A DNA stretch of 64,000 bases, from the NCBI GenBank assembly GCA_964399465.1, contig CAYNRA010000003.1, positions 1 through 64,000 of the forward strand, given 5' to 3'. Every line of letters starts with the position of its first letter. The first letter of the stretch is position 1. The notes under the pieces are model-generated. The model was not told where the DNA came from. It saw only the letters and a program-made list of their open reading frames with translations, and did no database searches. The DNA is from CAYNRA01 sp964399465 (GTDB lineage Bacteria; Bacteroidota; Bacteroidia; Cytophagales; Spirosomataceae). Below are positions 24,271 through 34,346 of this stretch, one piece after another. Position numbers and translations under genes: made by a program.

Positions 24271-26562
24271 ATGAGTAAAAACGAAACCCTAAAAGACGAA
24301 GCTCTTCATTACCACGCCAAGGGGCGCCCTGGCAAGATTGAGGTCATTCCATCCAAAGAATATGCAAATCAACGCGACTTATCATTGGCCTACTCTCCAG
24401 GTGTCGCAGAACCTTGTTTAGCCATTCAGGCAAATCCAGAAGATGTATATAAATACACAGCAAAAGGGAATTTAGTAGCCGTTATTTCCAACGGAACGGC
24501 GGTACTTGGTCTTGGCGATATTGGCCCAGAAGCAAGTAAGCCTGTCATGGAAGGAAAAGGTCTTTTATTCAAAATTTATGCAGATATTGACTGTTTTGAT
24601 ATTGAATTAGACACAAAAAATGTGGACGAATTTGTTCGTACTGTTAAAATTCTTGAACCTACTTTTGGCGGAGTCAATTTGGAGGATATTTCAGCTCCTG
24701 AGTGTTTTGAAATCGAGGAAAGACTAAAGAAAGAACTCAATATTCCGGTCATGCACGATGACCAACACGGAACAGCGATTATCAGTGCTGCCGCACTTTT
24801 GAATGCCATTGAATTGGTTGAAAAAGACATCAGTCAGGTCAAAATCATCATTAATGGTGCAGGTGCATCAGCTATTTCTTGTACACGTTTGTACAATTCT
24901 TTGGGCGCAGACAAGAAGAATATTTTCATGTTTGACAGCAAAGGATTGATCCATCCAAGTAGAACAAATCTCGATGGAAAGAAGATTGAGTTTGCAAACG
25001 ATGCTTTGCCCGCAGAAACCACATTAGCAGAAGCATTGGTTGGGGCAGATGTTTTCGTTGGGTTATCCAAGGGAAATATCTTAAACCAAGATATGGTCAA
25101 GTCAATGGCACCCGATTGTATCGTCTTTGCCATGGCTAACCCAACACCAGAAATTAGCTATGAAGAAGCTATTGCAGCACGTGAAGATATTATCATGGCG
25201 ACAGGCCGTTCGGATTATCCAAACCAAGTGAACAACGTTCTTGGTTTCCCGTATATTTTCAGAGGTGCGCTTGATGTACGTTCTAAAGTCATCAATGAAG
25301 AGATGAAGTTGGCAGCTGTTCGTGCCTTAGCCGAATTAGCTAAAAAACCAGTTCCAGATATTGTGAATCTTGCTTATGGAGAAGCCAATCTTGTCTATGG
25401 TCGCAATTACATTATCCCAAAACCCGTTGACCCACGTCTTCTTACAACGGTTGCACCTGCTGTAGCGCGCGCTGCTATGGAAACCAACGTGGCAAAAAGT
25501 CCTATTAAAGACTGGGATGCCTACGAATTGCAACTGTCAAAACGTCTTGGACTAGATAATACCTTGACACGGGTTGTCATTACCAAAGCAAAGAAAAATC
25601 CGAAACGCGTCGTATTTGCAGATGCTGAAAATATCTCTGTTTTGAAAGCCGCCCAGGTGGTTGTAGAAGAAGGCATTGCGAAACCTATCTTATTAGGAAA
25701 TCTATCGCGTATTCAAGCTTTATTAGAAGAAAACCAAATCGACCTAGCGGGTATTCCTATCATTGACCCAATGAACCCCGTCAATGAAGAGGAAAAAGCG
25801 CGATTGGATCAGTATGGTAAATTACTCTTTGATAAACGCAAAAGAAAAGGATTCACGCTTGTTGAGGCACACGACATCATGCGTAGAAGAAATTACTACG
25901 GTTCAATGATGGTAGAAACAGGCTATGCAGATGCCATGATTGGTGGTTTAACACGTAGTTATCCAGATACGATTCGCCCTGCTTTGCAAATCATCGGTCG
26001 CCAAGAAGGAATCAAGAAAGTATCTGCCATGTATATTTTGATGAGCCGTTTTGGTCCGCTTTTCTTAGCAGATACAACCATTAACTTTGACCCAAGCGTA
26101 GAAGAAGTCGTTGAAATTACGGAACTGGCTGCAAAAGAAGTGGAGAAATTCAATATCAAACCACGTATTGCCCTCTTGACGTACTCCAACTTCGGGTCTG
26201 TAGCGGATGGACCCGCTGCCATAAAAATGAGAAAAGCGGTGGAAATTCTGAAAGATAAACACCCAAATATGGTCGTAGATGGAGAAATGCAAGCTCACTT
26301 GGCATTTGATACCGAACTTTTGAAGCAAAATCATCCATTCAGTGACTTAGCCGAAGGTCGTGCCAACACGCTTATTTTCCCGAATCTTTCGTCATCCAAT
26401 ATTGCCTATAACCTAGTAAAAGAGGTGGCAGGTATCGAAAAAATTGGGCCAATTGTTATGGGATTGAAAAAACCAGTCCACGTATTGCAGTTGGGTGCTT
26501 CCGTGCGTGAGATTGTTGATATGGTGGCTATTGCCGTAACAGACGCACAAAATAATTCCTAA
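24271..26562 (+). CDS. maeB: NADP-dependent malic enzyme with C-terminal phosphotransacetylase-like domain
   Basis: 763 residues, the normal length of the MaeB fusion type. It oxidatively decarboxylates malate to pyruvate, making NADPH. The N-terminal malic domain has YSPGVAEPCLAI, LGLGDIGPEASKPVMEGK and MHDDQHGTAII. The nucleotide-binding domain has IINGAGASAISCTRLY and FAMANPTPEI. From about residue 430 to the end is a PTA-like domain (VFADAENISVLKAA, ARANTLIFPNLSSSNIAYNL), which in characterised MaeB proteins is regulatory and acetyl-CoA-sensitive rather than a phosphotransacetylase. It has its own promoter and a strong terminator. Confidence 0.96.
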   Translation: MSKNETLKDEALHYHAKGRPGKIEVIPSKEYANQRDLSLAYSPGVAEPCLAIQANPEDVYKYTAKGNLVAVISNGTAVLGLGDIGPEASKPVMEGKGLLFKIYADIDCFDIELDTKNVDEFVRTVKILEPTFGGVNLEDISAPECFEIEERLKKELNIPVMHDDQHGTAIISAAALLNAIELVEKDISQVKIIINGAGASAISCTRLYNSLGADKKNIFMFDSKGLIHPSRTNLDGKKIEFANDALPAETTLAEALVGADVFVGLSKGNILNQDMVKSMAPDCIVFAMANPTPEISYEEAIAAREDIIMATGRSDYPNQVNNVLGFPYIFRGALDVRSKVINEEMKLAAVRALAELAKKPVPDIVNLAYGEANLVYGRNYIIPKPVDPRLLTTVAPAVARAAMETNVAKSPIKDWDAYELQLSKRLGLDNTLTRVVITKAKKNPKRVVFADAENISVLKAAQVVVEEGIAKPILLGNLSRIQALLEENQIDLAGIPIIDPMNPVNEEEKARLDQYGKLLFDKRKRKGFTLVEAHDIMRRRNYYGSMMVETGYADAMIGGLTRSYPDTIRPALQIIGRQEGIKKVSAMYILMSRFGPLFLADTTINFDPSVEEVVEITELAAKEVEKFNIKPRIALLTYSNFGSVADGPAAIKMRKAVEILKDKHPNMVVDGEMQAHLAFDTELLKQNHPFSDLAEGRANTLIFPNLSSSNIAYNLVKEVAGIEKIGPIVMGLKKPVHVLQLGASVREIVDMVAIAVTDAQNNS

Positions 26563-26578
26563 TTTTTCCAATATAGTC

Positions 26579-26615
26579 GACTATCTTTCCAGTTTCTTTG
26601 CTCGGAAAGATAGTC
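26579..26615 (+). terminator. Intrinsic terminator after maeB
   Basis: A perfect 12-bp stem GACTATCTTTCC (26579-26590) / GGAAAGATAGTC (26604-26615), then TTCTTGTTTTT. The next gene starts only 17 bp further on. Confidence 0.85.
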
Positions 26616-26631
26616 TTCTTGTTTTTACTCT

Positions 26632-28143
26632 ATGAAGAACAGCATCATCAAGAAACAAACCATTCAAAGTACGGTTTTTGCGTATGCAGGTGTATTGGTA
26701 GGTACTATAACACAGGCATTTCTTATCCCGAACTTTCTTACCACAGAGCAAAACGGGCTATTGGCACTACTGCTTTCTTGGATGTATGTTTTTTGTCAGA
26801 TTGCTAGTTTGGGCTTCAATTCAGCAGGAACCAAATATTTTTCTTTTTTTCGAAGCCCCGAAGAAAACCACCGAGGTTTTCTCTTTTACGGCTTGCTCAT
26901 CAATGGCATAGGACTTCTGATTGGTACAGTTTTTTTTATACTAGGTAAACCCTACTTAATTCATACAGAGGCAAGTGGAACAAACCAATTATTGGATACA
27001 TACTATTTTTATCTCCTTCCTATTGCGTTTGCTACCGTTCTTTTCAACCTTTTTGATAACTACGCCAGAGGATTGTACGATTCCGTTCACGGTGTTTTTT
27101 ACAGCCAATTTTTACAACGTCTTTTCTTTCTTCTGAGCTTACTTACCTTGGTTTTTGGTTGGTTTTCTTTTGACCAATTTATGCCACTCTGGGTATTAGC
27201 CATGAGTTTGCCAACTGCCTTTATGCTATTTCGCGCTATTCGGCTAGGTAATTTCTCCTTCCTTCCCAACGCTACTTTTTTCAAAGGCCCACATGCCGCC
27301 GGATTCGTACAATTCGCAGGGTTTAGTATTCTGACCGGTCTTTCCTCTATGATTATTATCCACCTAGATAAAATCATGATTCATAAATATTTAGGACTAA
27401 GCGAAACAGGTATTTATAACACGGCTTTTCTCTTTGCCTCCGTGATGGGGATGTCGTATAACAGCGTCTTGAAAGCCTCCTCCGCGATTGTTGTGGATGC
27501 ACTTGCCGAAGAAAACTACGCCAAAATCCAAACCATTTATCAAAAAAGTAGCATCAATCTTCTCTTATTTGGTGCGGCTGTTTTACTCCTCGTTTGGGTG
27601 AATGTAGACGAACTTTTTTCGTTCATAAAACCAGAATACGCTGCCGGAAAATGGGCACTTTTACTCATTGGGATAGGGAAATTGGTTGATTTGGGCAATG
27701 GAATAAACGGACTTATTTTGTCCAATTCAAAGAAATACCGCTACGATTCCCTTTTGGTCATCAGTTTTGTCGGTATTCTGTATGTATTAAATGAATGGAT
27801 GATTCCCTCTTTTGGGATAGACGGTGCTGCCTATGCCGCACTCATCGCTTTGGTATATTACAATTTTGTTCGTACTTTTTTGGTTTGGTACTTCTTCCGG
27901 ATACATCCCTTCGGAAAAGAACAACTCATCTTACTTCTTCTTTTCACTTTGCTCGTTTATATGGGTCAGCAATTGCCGACCCTTTCTTGGCCATTTTTAG
28001 AATCTATTTTCCAAATGACTTTTCAGTCCACTTTTGTAGGAAGTTTATTCTTAGTAGGTGTTTATCTATCCCGCGTATCCCCAGAAGTAAATCAACTTAT
28101 CGAGGTTCCTTTCACCTATCTTCGTCGGCTCTTCAATCCTTAA
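26632..28143 (+). CDS. Polysaccharide/oligosaccharide flippase-like membrane protein (MOP superfamily)
   Basis: 503 residues with about twelve to fourteen hydrophobic segments and the layout of Wzx/MATE-type exporters (start KKQTIQSTVFAYAGVLVGTITQAFLIPNFL; mid-protein GLSSMIIIHLDKIMIHKYLGLSETGIYNTAF). Family members flip lipid-linked sugars across the inner membrane for surface polysaccharide assembly. No glycosyltransferase genes are nearby, so its substrate cannot be inferred from context. Its 3' end overlaps that of the convergent hybrid kinase gene by 11 bp. Confidence 0.9.
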   Translation: MKNSIIKKQTIQSTVFAYAGVLVGTITQAFLIPNFLTTEQNGLLALLLSWMYVFCQIASLGFNSAGTKYFSFFRSPEENHRGFLFYGLLINGIGLLIGTVFFILGKPYLIHTEASGTNQLLDTYYFYLLPIAFATVLFNLFDNYARGLYDSVHGVFYSQFLQRLFFLLSLLTLVFGWFSFDQFMPLWVLAMSLPTAFMLFRAIRLGNFSFLPNATFFKGPHAAGFVQFAGFSILTGLSSMIIIHLDKIMIHKYLGLSETGIYNTAFLFASVMGMSYNSVLKASSAIVVDALAEENYAKIQTIYQKSSINLLLFGAAVLLLVWVNVDELFSFIKPEYAAGKWALLLIGIGKLVDLGNGINGLILSNSKKYRYDSLLVISFVGILYVLNEWMIPSFGIDGAAYAALIALVYYNFVRTFLVWYFFRIHPFGKEQLILLLLFTLLVYMGQQLPTLSWPFLESIFQMTFQSTFVGSLFLVGVYLSRVSPEVNQLIEVPFTYLRRLFNP

Positions 28144-31100
28144 CTTGTTGAATTACAGCCTGGTATGTTTGCATAAATTGGGTGAATTCATCTTCCAAGA
28201 CAGTTATTTTCGCTTCAAAATCCATTAAGTTCCCTTCTTTCGCAGGGACTTCAATGTCTTTTGCCACTTCATGAATCCGCATCAAACCGATTGTCCCTGA
28301 ATTGCCTTTTAACGTATGCAATTCACGCTGAATTTGTACGACATCCCCTAAGTTATACGCTTGTTTGGTCGTTTGAATCTGTTCGGTTGCCTCTGTTATA
28401 AAATCCTCATACACACTTACCAAGGTCTCTTCTCCAACCATCTCAAACAACCCTTTTACAACTTCCATATCAAATGCCTCGATGCTTTCGGGCAATGTAT
28501 AGGACGAAGAAGTTGTTCCGCTGTCTGTGTTTGCACTTTCATTAATTTCCGCTTGTTTCTCGCGTGTTCTAAGCATAATTTCTCGTACCTTTTGCAAAAG
28601 ACTTTGTGCCCGAATAGGCTTCGGAATATAGTCATCCATACCTAAACTTAGAAAACGTTCGCGGTCATGTTGCATCGAATACGCCGTCATGGCTACAACG
28701 GTTGGAAGTTTCTTACCATGTATCTCTCGCAGCCGTTGTGTCGTTTCTATTCCATCCATTTCCGGCATTTGTATATCCATTAATATCAAATCAAACGTAG
28801 CATCTTGCCCAACTTTCTGGATTGCCTGCTGGCCACTTTCAGCCGTAGTAACTAGGCAATTCGCTTTCAACAGAATTTCTGACGCTACTTTTCGATTAAT
28901 CATGTTATCATCCACCAAAAGGATACGAGGCTGATAATCAATAAAATAATCTGAAAACTTCACCTCTTTTGTATGAATATTTTCACTGATAGGAACAATA
29001 GACGTCGTTTTTATTTCCAAGGTAAACCAGAAGCAACTTCCTTTTCCTTCTTCTGAAACCACTCCCATATCTCCGTTCATTTGACGACACAACTCTCTTG
29101 AAATGGCAAGTCCGAGACCCGTCCCACCAAAAGATTTTTTGGTAGAATTATCCACTTGCTGAAACGAAGCAAACAACAATGCTTGATTTTGAGGAGAAAT
29201 CCCGATTCCTGTATCAATAACCTCTACCTTTATCGTCGCTTTTTTCCCTTTTTGAGCGATTTTTCGCACATCAATTCGAACAGAACCATACTCCGTGAAT
29301 TTCAACGCGTTGGACGTTAAATTGGAAAATATTTGTAGCAAACGTGTTGAATCACCTACCCAATACGGTGGCACATCGTCAGCTACCCAATACGCCAATT
29401 CATTCCCTTTTTCCTGCGCGCGTTGTCTGAATAAAGTAACCAACCTATCCAACATCTCCGTCAAAATAAAAGGTGCAAGATGCAATTCCATTTTTCCAGC
29501 TTCTATTTTAGATAGATCTAAAATATCGTTTAAAATGGTCAAAAGCGTTTCAGACGACTTTTTAATCGTTTCCACATATTCCTTCTGCTTGCTTTCAAGC
29601 GGCGTTTCGTTGAGGACGTCAATCATTCCGATAATGCCGTTCATCGGTGTACGAATTTCGTGGCTCATATTGGCTAAAAATCGCTCTTTAACCTTCAACG
29701 AATGTTCGGCTTGCTCCTTGGCAACAATTAAATCCTCCGCATTTTTCTTCAATTCAGAAATATCACGTGCGACCCCTTCAACCTCCAACGGAATCCCTTT
29801 GGCGTCTTTAATCATCCGGATATTCAACATGAACTGACGTAATTCACCGTTTTTCCGCTTTACGTTTACTTCAAAATTTGTGATGCTTCCGGACTTCAAC
29901 AGCGACTTAATGTCTTTTGAACTATCGACAGCGTTATCAAAAAATTTATCTACCTTATTGCCCATCACTTCTTGCACAGAATACCCTGTGTGTGTAAGAA
30001 CCGAAGGGGAAATCATGGTGATATTACCCGCCAAGTCTGTTCTATAGTAAATATCAATGAATGATTCGATGATATTTCTGAACTTCTCTTCGCTTTTTTG
30101 AAGTGAGAGTAGTGCTTTTTTTTGTGTAGTAATATTACGCGCAATGCCAGAAACCTCCTCTATCTCTCCACTATCTGACGATAAAATAGGATTCAAATAA
30201 AATTCATACCATTCATTCCCTCCATCTACCTCTCCCCAGTTCATTTCAAAATATTGAGGCTGACCCGCCAAAGCTAGATTGTATTTTTCACGCAATACAG
30301 GGCGGTCTTCAGGCGCAATCAATTTCCATCCAACTTTCTCTAATGAACTATTAATCTTCGGATTAAGGCCCAATTTTTGTTGAATAAGTGCTTCGTAATT
30401 TTTATTGAACGAGCTCAAGAGTTTCTTTTTGTTGGCTGTCCAAATGATGTGCGAACTACTATCGAATATGGCATTCAAACGTGCTGTTTGCCGCATTAAA
30501 TCTGCCTCATTTTGCTTCCTTAACAGTGCCAAAGCCACTTGACCAGATACAAACTCCAATAACTCTAAATCACGATTACTGAACTTATTTGCGTCGCTGT
30601 AGGATTTAATCCCGATAACACCCGTTGTTTTCCCATTGACCATCAGGGGCGCACAAACCATGATTTCCGGCAGTACATTCCCATACAGAAACACTCGTTG
30701 GTTTTCTACGAGCGACTGTATGTCTGATTTGGTCAGGAATAAGGGTTTATTCTGTACAATAGAGTACTCTTCAATGCCATTACCCATTTTGCGACGCATG
30801 TAATTCTCCTCCGTTTCGTAGTGTTCATCCACGTGATACGGAAAATAAATGGTTCCTTCTTCGGGTTCATAGACAGCGACGAAGAAGTTATTGGCATATA
30901 AATTTTTCTGTAATTCCAGATGAACTTGATGCAAAAATTCATTCAAATCCTTTGAGCTCAGATTCGTTTGGGCGATGGAATAATATAAATTTTGGGCTTT
31001 TTCTGCCCGGTGTCTCTGTGAAATATCCCGGAATAAACAGCGGAAAGCCACAGGCTGCTCGTTTTCAAATCGGCAGTTTACATCGCCAGACAAATACACG

Positions 31101-31444
31101 CGTTTGCCGTCTTTGTTCTTGACAATAATTTCCAGGTCATGAAAATGAACGCCGGTCGCGACACGTTCAAGAGAAATTTTTGTTTTTTCACTATTTTGTG
31201 GATGCACAATATCCCAGAAAGAAAGAACCGATAATTCTGCTTCTGAAAAACCCATTATTTCTTGAAAAGCCCGATTGACGTAGAGAAATTTTCCATCAGG
31301 CGTAAGAAGGAGAATCATTTCAGAGGTATTGTCCACCAAATCTTGTAACTGGTGAATGCTTTGGTTCTGGCTCAAATAATCCACGCGCTGAAGTAGATAC
31401 GCGTTTTCAGCCTCAAGTTCCTCTCTTGATTTTACAGGAGTCAT
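28133..31444 (-). CDS. Hybrid sensor histidine kinase/response regulator with PAS, GAF, receiver and HPt domains
   Basis: About 1,103 residues and no transmembrane segment. Order: a short N-terminal coil; PAS1 (30-145); GAF (150-315); PAS2 (325-440); PAS3 (450-565); HisKA with His595 in NMSHEIRTPMNG; HATPase_c (NLTSNALKF, DTGIGIS, GGTGLGLAIS); receiver with Asp890 in ILMDIQMPEMDG; and a C-terminal HPt domain with His1043 in ELHTLKGNSG. All phosphorelay residues are present, so a full His-Asp-His relay can occur in one chain. The final output regulator is not adjacent. I took the ATG at 31444; an in-frame ATG 10 codons upstream (31474) is possible. It is divergent from rsmA. Confidence 0.94.
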   Translation of the reverse strand: MTPVKSREELEAENAYLLQRVDYLSQNQSIHQLQDLVDNTSEMILLLTPDGKFLYVNRAFQEIMGFSEAELSVLSFWDIVHPQNSEKTKISLERVATGVHFHDLEIIVKNKDGKRVYLSGDVNCRFENEQPVAFRCLFRDISQRHRAEKAQNLYYSIAQTNLSSKDLNEFLHQVHLELQKNLYANNFFVAVYEPEEGTIYFPYHVDEHYETEENYMRRKMGNGIEEYSIVQNKPLFLTKSDIQSLVENQRVFLYGNVLPEIMVCAPLMVNGKTTGVIGIKSYSDANKFSNRDLELLEFVSGQVALALLRKQNEADLMRQTARLNAIFDSSSHIIWTANKKKLLSSFNKNYEALIQQKLGLNPKINSSLEKVGWKLIAPEDRPVLREKYNLALAGQPQYFEMNWGEVDGGNEWYEFYLNPILSSDSGEIEEVSGIARNITTQKKALLSLQKSEEKFRNIIESFIDIYYRTDLAGNITMISPSVLTHTGYSVQEVMGNKVDKFFDNAVDSSKDIKSLLKSGSITNFEVNVKRKNGELRQFMLNIRMIKDAKGIPLEVEGVARDISELKKNAEDLIVAKEQAEHSLKVKERFLANMSHEIRTPMNGIIGMIDVLNETPLESKQKEYVETIKKSSETLLTILNDILDLSKIEAGKMELHLAPFILTEMLDRLVTLFRQRAQEKGNELAYWVADDVPPYWVGDSTRLLQIFSNLTSNALKFTEYGSVRIDVRKIAQKGKKATIKVEVIDTGIGISPQNQALLFASFQQVDNSTKKSFGGTGLGLAISRELCRQMNGDMGVVSEEGKGSCFWFTLEIKTTSIVPISENIHTKEVKFSDYFIDYQPRILLVDDNMINRKVASEILLKANCLVTTAESGQQAIQKVGQDATFDLILMDIQMPEMDGIETTQRLREIHGKKLPTVVAMTAYSMQHDRERFLSLGMDDYIPKPIRAQSLLQKVREIMLRTREKQAEINESANTDSGTTSSSYTLPESIEAFDMEVVKGLFEMVGEETLVSVYEDFITEATEQIQTTKQAYNLGDVVQIQRELHTLKGNSGTIGLMRIHEVAKDIEVPAKEGNLMDFEAKITVLEDEFTQFMQTYQAVIQQVKD

Positions 31445-31576
31445 AGGTAAACAGTTCGTCGGTAGAAAGTTCAAATTCGTTTACAAGCTACTAAAAAACG
31501 AGAGGAATAAACAGACTGAATGGAAAAGAAATGAGAAAAATCCTAGTTGTGGAACATGAAATAGGAATAAATAAGG

Positions 31577-31584
31577 TAATTTTG
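31577..31584 (+). promoter_or_regulatory. Candidate -7 promoter box for rsmA
   Basis: TAATTTTG fits TAnnTTTG and lies 30 bp before the ATG at 31615. It is downstream of an earlier in-frame ATG (31531), which argues that 31615 is the true start. No well-spaced TTG upstream. Confidence 0.4.
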
Positions 31585-31614
31585 GATTTCATTTCGTTTC
31601 AATATCGGTTCATT

Positions 31615-32415
31615 ATGCAACAAGTCAAAGCAAAAAAACATCTCGGTCAACATTTTCTCAAAGACTTGAAAGCCGCCGAGCGAATTGTCTCCTTGCTTTC
31701 TTTGCATGGTGGGTACAAAAAAGTACTCGAAATTGGTCCTGGTATGGGTGTTCTGACTCAATTCATGATGCCCAATGAAGCGTATGAAACGTCTGTGATT
31801 GAGATTGACAAAGAATCGGTAGAATATCTCAAAAATCACTATCCAGATTTAGAAAACCGGATTTTTTCAGCTGACTTCCTCCAATCTGATTTACCAGCGA
31901 TGCTTCAGCTTGCGGAAAATGAAAAAGTAGCCATCATAGGTAACTTTCCTTACAATATTTCTACCCAAATATTTTTTCATATACTCGACTACAAAGATAC
32001 CGTTCCAGAAGTCGTTTGTATGTTGCAAAAAGAAGTTGCCGAACGCATAGCTTCACCAGAAGGAAATAAAGACTACGGAATTTTAAGTGTTTTATTACAA
32101 GCCTATTACGACATCGAATATGTATTCACAGTGTTACCAGGCGCGTTCAACCCTCCTCCGAAAGTCGATTCAGGAATTATCCGCTTGCGAAGAAACCAAC
32201 GGGAAAAATTACCGTGCAACGAAAAGTTATTCAAGCAAATCGTGAAAGTAGGCTTTGGGCAACGAAGGAAAATGCTACGGAATCCCTTGAAATCACTCAA
32301 CGTGACTTTAGAGCACCCATTCATGCAAAAACGTGCTGAACAACTCTCCGTAGAAGATTTTTTCTTATTGACAAATCTTGTTGAAGAGGAGCGTATCGCC
32401 AAACAATCGAACTAA
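31615..32415 (+). CDS. rsmA: 16S rRNA (adenine1518/1519-N6) dimethyltransferase
   Basis: 266 residues from the ATG that directly precedes VKAKKHLGQHFL, the canonical KsgA/RsmA N-terminus. It dimethylates two adjacent adenines near the 3' end of 16S rRNA during small-subunit assembly, using SAM. The SAM motif VLEIGPGMGVLTQ and the catalytic NFPYNIST motif (N-L/F-P-Y) are present, and the C-terminal domain GQRRKMLRNPLKSL is typical. An upstream ATG at 31531 would add 28 residues unlike the family. It is the first gene of a probable rsmA-mgtE-dtd operon. Confidence 0.96.
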   Translation: MQQVKAKKHLGQHFLKDLKAAERIVSLLSLHGGYKKVLEIGPGMGVLTQFMMPNEAYETSVIEIDKESVEYLKNHYPDLENRIFSADFLQSDLPAMLQLAENEKVAIIGNFPYNISTQIFFHILDYKDTVPEVVCMLQKEVAERIASPEGNKDYGILSVLLQAYYDIEYVFTVLPGAFNPPPKVDSGIIRLRRNQREKLPCNEKLFKQIVKVGFGQRRKMLRNPLKSLNVTLEHPFMQKRAEQLSVEDFFLLTNLVEEERIAKQSN

Positions 32416-32431
32416 GTCAAATCTTTTCAAT

Positions 32432-33787
32432 ATGGCAAATTTTGAACTCAGTAAAGAGTATTTACTAACTATTGAGGAAGCCATTGACAAGCGCGATGAG
32501 GCATTCCTACAAAAAGAATTAGAAGATTTATTTCCAGCCGATATTGCCACTATTTTGTACGAAATAGACGGTGAAAAAGCGCATTATTTACTTCAATTAG
32601 TAGATACAGAGCTTGGTGCTGATATTTTATCCAATATTGACTCAGACGACCGCAAAAAGTTCATTCGTGAACAATTTACGGTGGAAGAAATCGCGAAATA
32701 CGTCAATTTATTTGATTCCGATGATGCCGTTGACTTACTCAATGAGCAACCCATTGAAATCCGTGAACAAGTCATTGCCTTGCTTGAAGACCGCGAACAA
32801 GCGCGATTCATCATTGATTTAATGCACTACCCCGAAGATGTAGCAGGCGGTTTGATGCAAAAAGAGCTGGTAAAAGTCACAACGCTCCAGACAGTCAGTG
32901 AATGCGTGGAAGTCATCCGCAAACAAGCGGAGCAAGTAGATAAAGTATATGCCGTTTATGTCGTCGATGAAATGGAAAAGCTGCAAGGAATCGTTTCACT
33001 GAAGCAAATTGTTCTAGCACGGAAAAATACAAAAATTGAGAATATCTGTGAACGCGATATTGTATTCGTAGAAACAACAAAACCGGCCACAGAAATTGCT
33101 GAAATCATGCAGCGTTACGATTTAGAAGCCATTCCGGTGGTGAATACGCTCGGCAGACTTTTGGGACGTATCACCATTGACGACGTTGTCGATTTCATCA
33201 CAGACAAAGCAGAGGAAGATATCCAAGTTATGTCCGGGATTACCGGCGAAGCGGAAGAAGACGACAGTGTTTGGGTTTTAGCAAAAGCGCGTCTTCCATG
33301 GTTGATTATCGGGGTTATCGGGAGTTTATTAGCAGCAACTGTCATCAAATCCTTTGAAGATGGATTATCAAAAATCACTGCATTGGCATTGTTCATTCCC
33401 ATCATGGGGTCAACGGGTGGGAATGTAGGAATTCAAACTTCCTCTTTGATTGTACAAAGCTTAGCAGAAAAAGCAGGATTGGAAATCAGTTTGGGAAAAC
33501 GTCTTGCCAAAATCATCACGGTCGCCTTACTCAATGGCTTTGTCATTGGCGCGTTGGCGGGTTTGTATGTTTATCTTATTGGTGAGCCAAGCCTATTTTG
33601 GGTAGTTTGTGCTTCCTTACTATCTGTGGTTATTTTGGCGTCATTTATGGGAACCATCACGCCTTTGATTTTGAATCATTTCGGGATTAACCCAGCTATG
33701 GCATCCGGCCCGTTTATCACAACTGCAAACGATTTGGTCGGGATTGGCACTTATTTTGGCATTGCACATCTATTACTTCATATTTAA
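32432..33787 (+). CDS. mgtE: Magnesium transporter MgtE
   Basis: 451 residues. An N-terminal acidic helical domain (residues 1-125, with LLQLVDTELGADILSN and YPEDVAGGLM), two CBS domains (about 130-255), then five membrane helices with GSTGGNVGIQTSSLIVQSLA and GPFITTANDLVGIGTYF, the pore-lining region of the family. It imports Mg2+ and is gated by Mg2+ binding to the cytoplasmic N and CBS domains. The start at 32432 is preferred over an overlapping upstream ATG (32378). It follows rsmA by 16 bp and precedes dtd by 7 bp. Confidence 0.96.
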   Translation: MANFELSKEYLLTIEEAIDKRDEAFLQKELEDLFPADIATILYEIDGEKAHYLLQLVDTELGADILSNIDSDDRKKFIREQFTVEEIAKYVNLFDSDDAVDLLNEQPIEIREQVIALLEDREQARFIIDLMHYPEDVAGGLMQKELVKVTTLQTVSECVEVIRKQAEQVDKVYAVYVVDEMEKLQGIVSLKQIVLARKNTKIENICERDIVFVETTKPATEIAEIMQRYDLEAIPVVNTLGRLLGRITIDDVVDFITDKAEEDIQVMSGITGEAEEDDSVWVLAKARLPWLIIGVIGSLLAATVIKSFEDGLSKITALALFIPIMGSTGGNVGIQTSSLIVQSLAEKAGLEISLGKRLAKIITVALLNGFVIGALAGLYVYLIGEPSLFWVVCASLLSVVILASFMGTITPLILNHFGINPAMASGPFITTANDLVGIGTYFGIAHLLLHI

Positions 33788-33794
33788 TTTAAGC

Positions 33795-34247
33795 ATGATT
33801 GCAGTTATCCAACGTGTCTCGTCGGCACAAGTAGTGGTTGACGAACAAGTAACAGGAAAGATTGATAGAGGTTTTTTGGTTCTTCTTGGTATTACGCACA
33901 ACGATACCGACGAGGATTTAAGCTGGTTGATGCAAAAAATCATAGGTTTGCGTGTTTTTTCAGATGCAGATGGAAAAATGAACTTGAACCTACAGGCAGT
34001 GGATGGGAATATCTTGCTGGTTAGTCAGTTTACGTTATTTGCTTCTACGAAAAAGGGGAATCGTCCTTCATTCACAGAGGCGGCACCTCCATCTGTTGCG
34101 ATTCCTTTTTACGAGAAAGCCATTGCTTGGTTATCTCAGGAGTTGGGAAAAGATGTTCAGACAGGTATTTTCGGGGCTGATATGCAAGTGACGTTGGTCA
34201 ATGACGGCCCAGTCACGATTTGCATAGACACGAAAGATAGAAAGTAA
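33795..34247 (+). CDS. dtd: D-aminoacyl-tRNA deacylase
   Basis: 150 residues, the normal DTD length, starting MIAVIQRVSSAQVVVD, the standard N-terminus. It hydrolyses D-aminoacyl-tRNAs and clears mis-charged glycyl-tRNAs. The active-site segment LLVSQFTLFASTKKGNRPSF and the C-terminal NDGPVTICIDTK (Gly-cisPro-type loop) are intact. It is the third gene of the rsmA-mgtE-dtd unit and converges on carB, with a strong terminator between. Confidence 0.97.
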   Translation: MIAVIQRVSSAQVVVDEQVTGKIDRGFLVLLGITHNDTDEDLSWLMQKIIGLRVFSDADGKMNLNLQAVDGNILLVSQFTLFASTKKGNRPSFTEAAPPSVAIPFYEKAIAWLSQELGKDVQTGIFGADMQVTLVNDGPVTICIDTKDRK

Positions 34248-34290
34248 AGTGACAGACTGAGGTTTACCCATATCTAATCCCTAAAGGGAT

Positions 34291-34334
34291 AATAAAAAGG
34301 TCGGTTCCAATTACTTAGAACCGACCTTTTTATT
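34291..34334. terminator. Bidirectional terminator between dtd and carB
   Basis: A perfect 17-bp inverted repeat AATAAAAAGGTCGGTTC (34291-34307) / GAACCGACCTTTTTATT (34318-34334), with A/T-runs on both sides, so it can end both convergent transcripts. A second small palindrome, ATCCCTAAAGGGAT, lies just before it (34277-34290). Confidence 0.92.
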
Positions 34335-34346
34335 TATAATTCTTAA

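Noticed and set aside
29295..29837. 180-codon plus-strand ORF inside the hybrid kinase gene
   Set aside because: It is fully antisense to conserved HisKA/HATPase coding sequence and has a Ser/Asn/Ile-rich composition typical of antisense frames.
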